NCBI GenBank assembly: GCA_020152595.1
Contig: JAIGNY010003268.1
Span: 305,501 to 369,500, forward strand
DNA from: Chiridota heheva
Lineage: Eukaryota; Echinodermata; Holothuroidea; Apodida; Chiridotidae
DNA length: 64,000 nt
Direction: 5' to 3'
A program made the translations under genes and the position numbers. Below are positions 23,497-35,900 of the stretch, one piece after another. The notes beneath the pieces are model-generated. The model was not told the DNA's origin. It ran no database searches and worked only from the letters and a program-made list of their open reading frames with translations. Every line of letters starts with the position of its first letter. The stretch's first letter is position 1.

Positions 23497-23864
23497 CTTC
23501 AAAACAAGTTGACAAGCCTTCCTAAAAATTGGCAAGCAAAATGGTCTTAAAAATACTATTATTTTTATTTAACTTTTATTTACAAAAAACCTATTTTTTT
23601 ATTTTTTAAATAAAATTTATATATATTTGTATTATTTAAATTGTAAATTTTTACATTTTTTTTTATACATTTTTGTAATTTTAGTTGTTTGTTATAACAA
23701 AATTATTAATTATTTTTAAGATGCATCGCAAAAGCTTAAGCAGTCCTGTTTTAAGGTAAAGTTAAAGAGGTCTAGCCCAGGACCTACACACAATCAGTGC
23801 CACCAGGTGACAAAGCCAAATCTAATGACAGAAACTTGTCAATTGTAGGCCCTATGCTTAACTG
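23497..23864. promoter_or_regulatory. Putative bidirectional promoter between NEMP1 and TUT1
   Basis: The two start codons face away from each other with 368 bp between, so both 5' UTRs and core promoters must lie here unless there are further non-coding first exons. It is strongly AT-rich (23540-23720), with an inverted CCAAT (ATTGG at 23529) on the NEMP1 side. No convincing TATA box can be singled out in so AT-rich a stretch. In-frame stop TAA at 23859-23861 precedes the TUT1 ATG. Confidence 0.7.
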
Positions 23865-23961
23865 ATGTCTACGAATGCAATGGAAGTTCTTGAAATATCT
23901 GCAATAAAGATCAAAGGAAAAGGATTTTACTGCGAACTTTGTGATACTAAATTAGCAACTG
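23865..23961 (+). CDS. TUT1: TUT1 exon 1: start and first half of zinc finger
   Basis: ATG follows an in-frame TAA two codons upstream. Encodes MSTNAMEVLEISAIKIKGKG then FYCELCDTKLAT. The donor ACTG/GTTTGT leaves one base that forms a Glu codon with exon 2. The joined finger has exactly the F-x-C-x2-C-x12-H-x5-H spacing of U1-type fingers at the N-terminus of TUT1. A rival exon at 30706-30799 gives a 23-residue loop and was not chosen. The next ATG, residue 6, is a possible alternative start. Confidence 0.85.
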
Positions 23962-26900
23962 GTTTGTATTCTTTTTGTATTTTGCCCACACTGAACTTGA
24001 AGTTGAATATACTATTACTAGCCTAGCCTAACGTTAGTTTCATACACATCCCTTAGTACGGGTTGACATAAATTTGGGATTGCCCGACAGACAAGTGAAT
24101 TTTTAAGTTTTTTTGTTAATTAAAGGGGTCATTATACTTAACAGGCTGCATAAGAAATTTATTTTGAAAATTGTGCATCCCTGGTCATTAAACTTATATA
24201 TTTGTAAATTGTTGAAAAACCTTCCTCAGCCTCAGGTCAGAGGTGTAAAATTGAAGTAACTTATCCTGATCATTAAACTTTTGTAAATTTTGAAAAACCT
24301 TCTCAGGTGCAAAATTGAACCCTGGTCATTAAACATATATTTGTAAATTGTTGAAAAACCTTCCTCATGTGCAAAATCGAGGAAAGTATGGAGCTATTTT
24401 AAATGCCATGTTAAATAGACTTAAATTAAAACAGCTGTGTGTTTGCAGCCTGTATCAAATCTATTGAAATAGGTAGGCCTAAATCATTTTTGGAAGGGTA
24501 TTTTTATCCTAAATTTCAGATTCGTTTATGATCAGATGTAAATAGTGGGATTTAACTTGATTTAAGTAATATAAAAAAATTACTTGATTTTTAAGGCCTC
24601 AATTAATTTCTCATATTTTCCCTGATTTTGCACCCAAGGAGAAACGTGTTTGAATTAAGCAATCCAAGTCGATGGTGCCGAGGTCTCTACTGCTCATTCA
24701 AAACCAGGTATGACACATAATGCCTCGGGCCCTCTGCCCTTCTGTGGACGTTGTACCTGATTTTGAATGATCAGTGAGACCAAGGCACCTTTGACTTTAT
24801 TCCGATTCATAAATACCAATTGAATTCAAACAAAAATGAAAGAAAAGTGTTGAATTAAAAATTGCATGTTGATCACACCTCTTAGTCTGGTGGTTGGTTG
24901 CGAGGATCCCCCGAAGTAGTCCGCACAAATGTTCTTTGCAGATTGTGCATGATTAGGGTGTCCTTATTCAGAATCTTAATAATGCCTTATTAGTGACCTT
25001 GGGAAATTGATACTTTCAAAATGGCTATCAAAATGGCCGCCAAAATAGAGTATCCCATTTTGAAGGTTGTGGTGAGGGTACAGTCATAATTAATCATTGT
25101 ATCCTTTCAAAGATTTTTAAGGTCAAAGAAGTGATTTCTAGCATTTGTTTGACATAGTCATATGAATTTAGTGTTAAAATTTACTTTTCATGCCCTTTGG
25201 AAATTTAAGTTTAAAATTTGTAAATGTTTAAATAACATTGAAAGGGATTTGCCTCTTGTTTTCCTAAGTTATTTTTCATGCAAATTTTAAAAGTATGTGA
25301 ATCTTACAAAGATGAGTGGACAAGACAATTGGGGATATGCATTATGGGAGCAGTTAGTGACCTGCATGCTGCGGATGCAAGATACCAAGTTTACACATCA
25401 TATGGTGGAACAAGTTTGTCACGAGGAAAACTAGTTAAGCAGATAACTGAGATTTTTGCTGAAGACATTTTGGTATTCTCATCACCTGGTCTAGCCAACA
25501 TGCTTTTGTTTTATATGGCAGCATCTTCCTTGCTGTGGATAGTGGATTTAGAGGAGGATAACAAATCCACTGAAGCCAGTGCTATACAGATTGTAAAATA
25601 ATGTAAGGAACTATGTATCAATAGTAGTGTATACAATACAAGGATTACATTACTTTCCTTACTGTCAAGCTTGTCAGATTAACTTCAATATTCACTTCCT
25701 ACTTTGCTTATTGGAAACTTGATTACTGGTATTCTCACCAATAGACCACAAATCTGCAGATTATATTGGGTGTACAAATGAGAGAAAGCAAAATTGAGAG
25801 TTTCCACAACTTCGGTGTGACTTGTTCATATGATAAAGTACTTAAATTCAAATCCTCTGCTGCTGCTCAAGACAACAGAAATTCACGACCTATAACAGAG
25901 TCTAAAGATGGATTAATTTGGGCAATACATGTAGATAATAATTTTAATGCAAACATTTCTGCCAAGAATGGTCTCAATCTACAACTGACACAAGAAAAGA
26001 AATATCTAAACAACACACAAAGTTGTAGAGTGACAATGTTGTATCATTAAAATGGGAAGAAATTCAAAAAGGCCAACTAGCTCCAAACCACAAAATGTAT
26101 CTAGATTCAAGATAACAACTGCTCCCACTGGTGTTACATGGTATTTTTAGTGACACACATCATTATTATGGTAACTGTAATCAAAGATTGTTTGCCTGGG
26201 GAAAGGTAAAATGAACTATTGAGCAAAACATGGTGTATTTTGGTCAATTTGTTCTTCAACATTTACAGTACCTTTACTAATGAAAAGGAAGAAATTAAAA
26301 GGCAACTAGCTCCCAATGTAGAGACAGGCAGTGGTGCATAGAAGAGCCAAGGACCTAGATTTTAAGTTTCTTAAAAAGGTAGTAAGTGTGCCCAAAACTC
26401 TAGAATTGATAGTGGTTTCAAGACCAAACTCACAAGGGAACAAGGTCAGAGTCCAAAACCTGGAACTGCAGCAATGTACACTCTTCTCATAGACATTGTT
26501 CTATCAGATCCAGATACTATGATGACTGCCATGTGTAAAGCTCACAGGTTAACTGTTAAGTGTGGACAGACATTCACTGTATTTACCGCTGATCAGCAAC
26601 TTGACCGCATCATGTTCAATGTTATTTGGGTGCATCCAAAGCAATTCTTTAACATTTTTTCCACGGCTGAGTGGTATGCACGTGCTGATGAGTTTTGTAG
26701 GATGTGTTGGTACATTGATGGCCAACAGTGGCTTAGAGGAAATATTGAAAGGTGCATTTTTTGGTGTACCTTGCGTGTTGACTGGAAAGAAGTTCCCCAA
26801 AATGTAAGAGCATTATGTATTTTGGGGGAAGAGGTAGTACAGGAACTTATCCCAGAAAGTAACAACTACGATGACTTCATTAAGAGTTTGGAGAGGAGAG

Positions 26901-29900
26901 CGAGTCAGAGTAGGGCAAACAAGCTTAGGCTTGATTGCCTTATCAAAACGGTATTGATCATGATGATGTTTGTTCGAGCAGAAAGAGAAGCTGAGTGGAC
27001 CTTACATTTGTTGTATGCTTGTCGCCTCCTTGATGCCTTCTTATATAAACTATGCAAGGTATGTATGGCTTGTATTACCTGAGGTCCATGGAAGCACTAT
27101 CAAAAAATGTACTGTACAAGCTTTATTCAGAAATGATGAATGTGTCATGCGGCACAATCCTGGTCTTTGGAATGCCATTTGGTCAGATATGTTTATTGGA
27201 AGCACTTTATGCGGTATGGCCATGGTCCAGGAGAGGACTGAATAATCCTCAATCGGTCTACTCTAAAATGTTGGGCTCTTAGTCTGCATACATGTACATG
27301 TAGTCGCCCCCTCAAAGATTTGGATGATATGAGAGATATCAGAGGTTCACCTTGCACAAAAGGAGGAGGCAGATGCAAGAATTCAATCAGTTGCTGCTGA
27401 CAGAAAGAAGATCCGTGAGAAGCTTGACACCTGCATCGATCCATTGAACCCAGAGGAGCATTCTGACACTATTCTCAATATTGTATCTGGAAGAATAAGC
27501 TCAACTTCAATCAATGTAGATGATGCTGTTAGCCTTGGAAAAACACAAATGTCTGCTTATGAATGATCCTGGATCTACTTACATGTAATGGGATTGGTGT
27601 CAAATCAAAATATCATACAGACCCCTAGCTTGATTTAAAAAGGGGCAGGGTACTAGACTTGTTGAGGGGCACATTAATGCGCACACGAAGCACCACGTCT
27701 TTTTGGCATGGAGTCCATGGGCCCCTTAAGGCTCAGACCCCTGGTGAAGAAGCTCGAAAGAGTGGACTTTGGAAAAAGCCAAGAGGAAGCTGACGCTACA
27801 TTTCCTCAGTAGTTTGTATTATGCTGTTTCACAGGGAGCCAAAACTGTGAAAGTGATTTGCGATGACACAGATGTGTTTGTTTTCTGATGCACTATTATG
27901 CACCTTAGGACTTAACCTGCTCTCTGTTGATGGAAAGAACAAGTGCTGAAGGAACAGTTATAGACATAGCAGCAACGTGCAAGAAACATGCAGCAATTGT
28001 CCCTCAGTTACTAGCGCTCATGCTCTGTCTGGATGTGATACTGTCGCTAAGCTTAGTGGCGTAGGAAAGGCAAGTCATAAACCAGCTTGTCAAAGGACAC
28101 AAATTAGAGACTTATGGTGCGATAAATGCTGATTTACGGATGTTATTCAAGAAGCCGTGTGTTTTGTTGCCACATGCTACGGAAGAAAAGGAAAAAGCAT
28201 GTCTTGATGTCAGATATGATGTGTGGTTAAGTAAGACAGGAAACAAAAAGCCAAAAAGACCCCTAAGCTGCAATCTTTGCCACCAACATCAAGAGTCATT
28301 CTCAAAGAATGTGAAAAGAGCTCACATTCAGGCATGCATATGGAAATAAGCAATAGAAGCACATCCACCTGGTCTTGATCCAACAAATTTTGGATGGAGC
28401 AAAGATAACATTTCCAAAATTCTTACTTTTGTGACAATTCCTACAGACAAACCACCAGCACCTTCAGGTGTCCTTCTGATGACTTGTTGTGGATGTGCAT
28501 CTGATCAGGTATGTGGAACAGCAAGATGTGGATATTATCTAGCTCAGCTCGCATGCACAGTGTTTTGCAAATGCTTCATCACAAACAACTGTCAAAATAG
28601 ATGGACAAAGGACTAAAGGAGGCGGCAGAAGTTAGTGATGAAAAGACAAATAGCACCACCAAAAATGAAGATGGGTGAACAGTTTTGGATAGATTACAGA
28701 GAAATCCTATAGTTTTATTACTGAAGTGACCATGACCAGCCAACATGGACAATCAAATTGTTTTGTGCAAAGGAAGTAAAACTCCCTATCATGCCTTGTA
28801 TATGTTACCAATACAAAGTATTTTCATGATTTGGTGAAATGGTGCTAATGTTGATTCCAAGAACAAGGTCCAGTGTTGAGTAATTTTGCTTTTTTTTTTT
28901 ACATGGAATTATACCAGGTAACAGTTGCAGTGATAAACTGTTTCTAACACAGTATAGCCCTATAATTTACATGACCAAAAATTTGTATGGCTTAAGTCAA
29001 AGAACATACTTCTGGCTCATTCATTATATAAAATATGGCAAATTTATGTTTTGGGTGGCCATCTTGGCTGCCCCTTGATTTTTTTTAATTGCTCAATAGT
29101 CCTTTTAAATATTAAGATGATTTCCTTGACCTCAATAATCTATATAAAGATATACAAAATATGTTTTATGAATATATAATGCAGAAGTTATGACATTTTT
29201 ATGTTTTGGCAACCATTTTGGATATTTCAAATTCCTCAAGGGTGACAGACTGGCATCATTCAGTTTTTGAGTAAGGGCATATAGTAGAACATTTTTATGC
29301 AAAAACATTTTGTGCTGACTTTTTTTGGTACAGCCAAAAACCTACATTTGGCAACCAAACTATCTATTTTCCTCACACACCTAAATTTGTTAAGTCAAAA
29401 TTAAAAAGACAACATTTTCACTGTACAATTCCTGCTGTTGAAAATCATATTTTGGATAGTAAAGCAATTGTTTCAGAATTTAATTTTGAGTCGTATGCAT
29501 TCAACCCGGTGAATTAAATTGTATTGTGAAACAATCAAACACTTGGAAACATTAAAGTTGAGGAAAATTCACTTAACAAAATAAGTTTGAGCTAAGAGAC
29601 TCGTCGTCGGTAAAACTTTAAAAAGGTTTTGACCTACTGACATGACCTACAGTTACCAGCTGTGTCACACAAATTAGTCATAACAAACATTTCTCTGTTT
29701 CTCGAGCATCTGAACTTTCAAAACGTTGTTAACATTAGTGCAAAAAGTGAAAGTTTTATCAACATGAACCAGGATGTTATTTTACTTTTGAAAGTACATA
29801 TTAACATTCCCGGAGAAATGACAATTAAAAATAGCAACCATAGAGTCACAGTTTTTGCGATTCACATTGTTTTAGTTGTTTTGACTAGCGTTAGGCCCCG

Positions 29901-32900
29901 CGTTAGGCTTACAAAGGCTTAGGCCTGTTGAAGTTAAACAGTGCTAGTAACGTTGGAAGTTGAACATGACGCTATTGAACCTGGTGCTTTTTGTGTCTGC
30001 TGTTTGTTCTCGGGTTAGATTTGTTATACTACAGGTAGGCTGTAGTGATGCACTTAGGTACTAAACATACTCCTTTTCTGACTTGTGCTGGAATCCCTGC
30101 AATATGATTTTACAGTATGCTGCCCTTCACAATGATGGCCACTCAATGTAGCAATTGTTGGTGAATCAAAGTCTGTTGTTTAGTGTGGTGATAGCTGTGG
30201 CTCGTGAGCAGTGGTTTGTGTATATCTCACTGCACTTTACCATTACAGAGATGGTTTTCATCATGTTTTTCCTAGTGGAACATTGTCACAGCACACTCCA
30301 TCTTCCTTCACAAAGCTTCGTGGTCGTTGAAAGAAGCGGTGACATTTTGGGTTCAGTTTTTTTGAAGGTATTTTGTAATGTTTGCACTGTCACCGTAAAC
30401 AAATCCTTTTTGGCTCAAATCCTTGGTGGAGGTTTCTTGGGTGATTATTGGTGCTTTTATTGTAATTCATCATGACATACTCCTTTCCAAGTTGTCAACT
30501 TCAAAAGGAAGAAGGTTTTGCTTCAATTCTGCTGGCCCTCCTGTCCAGGTCGACAAAAAAAATAAGTTATATAAAACCATACCAATCGCTGCAAGGATTG
30601 TGGGTTGTCAGTTGAGAGGACATTTGATTTCATGATCTGATCCATATCACCCTGTTTGCTACAGCATAGCAATAGAGGTAATGTCAAAATCATATATTTT
30701 ACCTTATGGGAAGTAGAAGTTATACTAAATGGCATTGTGAGATATGTGATTTGAATGTAATTTCATTAACTTATGGAGACAATGGTCAGAAGGACAGTGG
30801 TGAGTTTGTTTGTGCTGATTACCATGTAGAATTCTCCCAACATTTAGTTTTGAGGACGGTAGCTATGTCTCGATACTTCATTCAAACATGGGAAAATAAT
30901 GCTAATCAACCAATCAGAAACAAGGATTTTCAAAAGGTTCTATGAACACTTTTTACAGGAAATAGATAATTAAATATTTTATTTTGCAATTTTAAAGAGT
31001 TTCATGACCAGGATGCAAGAATTTTTCAAAAAGAATCAAAATGGAGAAAAAATTGAGATTTTTCCTATGCAGCCTAATACTAATCACCCCTATGGTTGCC
31101 GTTTCAAGTGTGGCCTATATTAAGAATGAATTCATGCTTGACAGTTAGACTTTAATATCATTGATGCTAATTCTTCTTCTTAGAACAATGTGTTAAGGAT
31201 CATGTCCAAGGAAAGAAACACCAAAGAATTATCAGCCTCAAGAGTACCAGAGAAGAACAAGCTGAGAAGAGCGTGTTTGTGGGTGGGTTGTGCAGACTTG
31301 TCTCAGAGCTAGAACTTACTGACTTCTTCTCAGAATTTGGTCCAATCTCTCAAGTGATCATAGACAAAGAAAAAGTAAGTTCTAATCATATCATGTATAT
31401 ACATGTACTTGCATGTAAATTTTCTTTTATCTTATAAAAACAAGAGTTACAGGTTCAGCTGTAGATCACACAAAAAAAGACATGATTCTTAAGGTGTCTT
31501 TAAATGAACCATATTTGAGAGCATCCAGTGGTTTGACTAAATGCATGCATTTTAAACAATAGGCATACTTAACCCTACAGTATATTAGGGAGTTTGAAAA
31601 ATGTGAGCCCAATTTTTGTAACTTTTTTCATATGCATTTTTGACAACTTTCCTTTCATTACAAGTTAGGTTTGGTTTGAATAAAAGCTAAGATATTGATC
31701 TTTTGAGTAAGTAATAAAAGCCAAATTAGGAAAAATGTGACAAAATATGCAAATTAAGCAATTTTTGTCTAAATTTGGCCAACAAATGGGTCAATCTTTG
31801 CACGAGTATAATTTCTTGTGAATATTGAAAACAGATTTGTGTTACATATTTAGATTCTTTATAAAATTTCCTTTCCAATGATGCTAATCTACAATATTTA
31901 GCAAGAAAAGAAAGATGAAAAAACACTAAAAATGATTTTAGTTGAATAAACTCTGAAAACTGCAGCAGAAAAATGATAGTGCACTAGTCTCAGCAGGATT
32001 CGAACCTGGTGTGCTCGCATGCTATTCACATTCACATCCACTACACTACGTAATCATTGAAAATGACGTGGTAAAATTGAATTTTTATAGCAGTGAATCT
32101 AAATAGAGGGGGTATGCCTTTATTTATATATCAAATAAAAGGAAATAGCAAACAGTTTTAATTGGCGGTTCATCAAAGCATGTGCGATGAACGGTTTTGG
32201 TACATTATTTTATTTTTTTAAATAGGGTCAAAAATGGCAAAAATTAATGAAATTTTGAATTGATTTCTCTAGAACAAAAGATTGCAGGTAGGGATTATAA
32301 AAATTAGATCAGAAATTATGCATGTTTGATTTTGAAGCAAAAATGTGATCTTGAAGTTATTGTAAGATTTAAAGGAAGAAGAAAAAAACTTATTTTTTTT
32401 GAATTATACCCATTTTCAAACTACTGTACTTTTTCTCAAAAATCTGTAATGCGACTTCTATGAAAAGTTCCCTGGGCCACCCCCCTCCATTCTATCCACC
32501 TGGGCCTCTCCACTCATCACAAAACCCAAACCAACCCTAAACTCTTCATCAACCTCCACAACCAAATCAAAGACCAACTCTCAAACTACACCTTCATCTA
32601 TATTTGATGGCTCCAAGGAAGGCGACAAGACAGCTGCTGCTGCCATCATCCAGACATCACCCTCATTAGAAGGCTTTCTGACCAACTCGCCCATCTTCTT
32701 GGCTGAGGCCAAGGCCTTCCTCCTCACCCTCAACTTTATTGCTCAGCCACTTTGCCATCTTCTTCGACTCCAAGGCTGTCCTCAACTTCTTATACTCAAT
32801 CTTAAATGGGATAACCCCACATCCCACCTTCTCCATAAACACCTTTTGCCCCCTCTCCCCTCTGCAGGAAAAGTATTCTTTTCTTCTGGATACCCAGCCA

Positions 32901-35900
32901 TGTTGGCATCCCTGGCAATGACAGGGCTGATGCAGCCGCTAAGTTTGCCCTCAACCTCCCCCCCACCTTATTTCCCAAAACCCTTCTGACATCAAACCGC
33001 TTATTGCTTCCCTTTTTCGTTACCGCTGGCAAACCCCATGGGACTTCCAAATTGATAACAAACCCCATGTCATCCAGCCCTCCATTCCGATCAAACCCAC
33101 CATCCACAACCTCTCTCGTGTCGACAACGTTTATATTTCACATCTTAGAATAGGTCACACTCACTCTCACCTCCTTATTAGCTCCCCCAACCTCTCTGCA
33201 ACAACCTCCAGTCCAGCTTCACCTTACTTGCCCCTGTACAACCTTCCCAGAGTTCTTCCAGAAAACCTCCAGATAAAATTATCTCCTTCCTTAATCATGC
33301 TTCCCTCTACAACCATATTTAGTCCTCCTCCCCACCCCCATCTCTCTTTTTTTTTTTTTTTCACCCATGCACCTCCTCTCTTGATCCCAGCTTTCTGACT
33401 TTTAGTTCTTGTATTTCTCTCAATCTCCCCCTGTTTTCTTTTCTTCCTACCTCTAGAATGATCTAACCTCTTAGAAACAATTTGACCCTCATTGTTGTGG
33501 TGCCGTTAAGCCCTCATCAAACAAACAAAAAGTTATATTTTGTGAAAGAAATGTTTAAGTACTTTCAAATGATACTTAAGATTACTCTTATAGGTCTTTG
33601 GTAAGGTGGTTTGAAAATGGCGATATTATTGCCGCGTAGTAGAGTAAGGTTAAAACATGTACATCTTTTGATAATGACATGTGAGTTCTTTTCTGCTTTC
33701 TTTCTTTTCTTTGTGTTTATTACTTTATTTGAAGAACTGATTCTTATTCTGGTGCTCTGCTCTCTTGTCAGATATTTTTATTTATATATTTTTTATTAAT
33801 TTTTTTTTATTTAAACACTAAATAAATTATCATTTCCATAATATTTAACAAAAAACTAGCTCACTGGTGATATAGTACTTGATGGAATTGTCAGAAATGT
33901 ATGTATTCTTGTACTGTATGTTAGAGAAAAATTTATGAATTTCTGTGCAAATGAGTAATGTAGAGAGTATATTGCAGAAGATGTTAAATTAATTGATTTG
34001 ATTAAAATTTGAGCTTTCCTTTTTTTTAAAGGTTTAGTTTATAATGAATTTAGCAAATACTGAATAGAAACAAGAGGTGTTGCTGTATAAAGAAATTTTC
34101 AAACTTGATTCTTAAAGGATAAGTTTAAAGGCGAAGCATGTTCCTTTTTGTCTCACCTACGAAGCAGGATGAGGGATCATTCTGTCGTCAATCATCCTGT
34201 CATCAGCGTCGGCGTCCACAAATGTTTAACATGAGCTTATAACTTTCAAATGATTGGTTAAACGTTTGAGCTTCTTTTTTTTTTTAAAGGTTTAGTTTAT
34301 AATAAATTTAGCAAATACTGAATAGAAACAAGAGGTGTTGCTGTGTAAAGAAATTTTCAAACTTGATTCTTAAAGGATAAGTTTAAAGGCGAAGCATGTT
34401 TTTTTTTGTCTCACCTACAAAGCAGGATGAGGGATCATTCTGTCGTCAATCATCCTGTCGTCAGCGCCGGCGTCCACAAATGTTTAACATGAGCTTATAA
34501 CTTTCAAATGATTGGTTAAACGTTTGAGCTTCTTCTTTTTTTAAAGGTTTAGTTTATAATAAATTTAGCAAATAATGAAAAGAAACAAGAGGTGTTGCTG
34601 TATAAGGAAACTTTCAAACTTGATTCGTAAAGGATAAGTTTGAAGGCGAAGCATGTTCCTTTTTGTCTCGCCTGCGAAGCAGGATGAGGGATCATTCAGT
34701 CGTCAATCATCCTGTTGTCAGCGTTGGCGTCCACAAATGTTAAACATGAGCTTATAACGTGAATTATGAATGGTTTACGTTCATGTAACATGGCACAGGG
34801 GTAGAGGACAATGTTTAAATGAGCATGATTGAGAGATTGTGTGTGTGTATACTAATTAGCTTATTTGCATAACAATGAAAATATTTATATTCATGCTCTT
34901 TTAAATTAAAGTGGGTGTGTTGATTTTGTTTTACACAAATGATTATATATGTGAAGAGCATTGCCTACACTTAATGGTGAAGTGTAGGTGCATATTAATT
35001 AGGTTATTTGCATAACAATAGACTTGTGTACAAAATGTTTTACCTGAGATCATAACTTAAGTTTTGAATGGTGTACATTCATGTAATTTGGTACAGTGGT
35101 AGAGGGCATTGCTACTGTACAGTTGAACATGATTGAGGGGATGTGTGTGAATACTAATTAGTTTATTTGCATAACATTGAACATATTTGTATCTATGATA
35201 TCTCTTAAATTAATGTGGGTGTGGTGATTTGCTTACACAAATGATCATTTATGTGAAGAACATATTAATGGTGTATAATTAGATTATTTGCATAGCAATA
35301 TACTTTTGTGCAATCAACTTGAATTATGAATAGTGTACATTCATGTAAAGTGGCAAAGGGGTAGAGGAAGGGGTAGAGGAATAAATGACCATGATTTTCT
35401 TTCTTTGGGGGTTGCATATTAATTAGCCTATTTGCATAAGAATGGAAATATATATTTTTCTGATATTTCTTAAATTAGGGTTAGTGTTGTGTTGTTATTT
35501 TCACAAATGATATGTGAAGACAATTGTCTACACTAAATGGTAAGGTGATGTTTGCATATTTAGCAGGTTATTTGCATAATAGATTCCATGCAGAATGTTA
35601 GACTTTTGCTCATTACTAAGTTAGGAATGCTCCACATGTATATTTACAAATCTTACTGCTGCAGGTATGGAAAGCATTGTTCATTTGGATGTGTATATTT
35701 GCATAACAATGTGAATACTTGTTTATACATCTCTCCTAAAGTAGTGAGGATGTGGTCAGATTATACTAAGGTAAATAAAATAAAGTGTTGTGTTCATGTT
35801 AATTTTGTTATTTGCATAACAATAGAGTTTTGTGGTTCCCAGGTTTAGCCAGGTCAGATATGTATGGTTGGGGCTTATTTTGCATTATTACTTACCTGGG

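Noticed and set aside
29662..29922. 86-codon plus-strand ORF in TUT1 intron 1
   Set aside because: No family resemblance and no sign of splicing to other exons; probably chance.
30706..30799. First exon of TUT1
   Set aside because: Phase and C-x2-C fit, but the finger loop would be 23 residues. The exon at 23865 gives the exact 12-residue spacing and a better N-terminal match. Kept only as a possible alternative exon.
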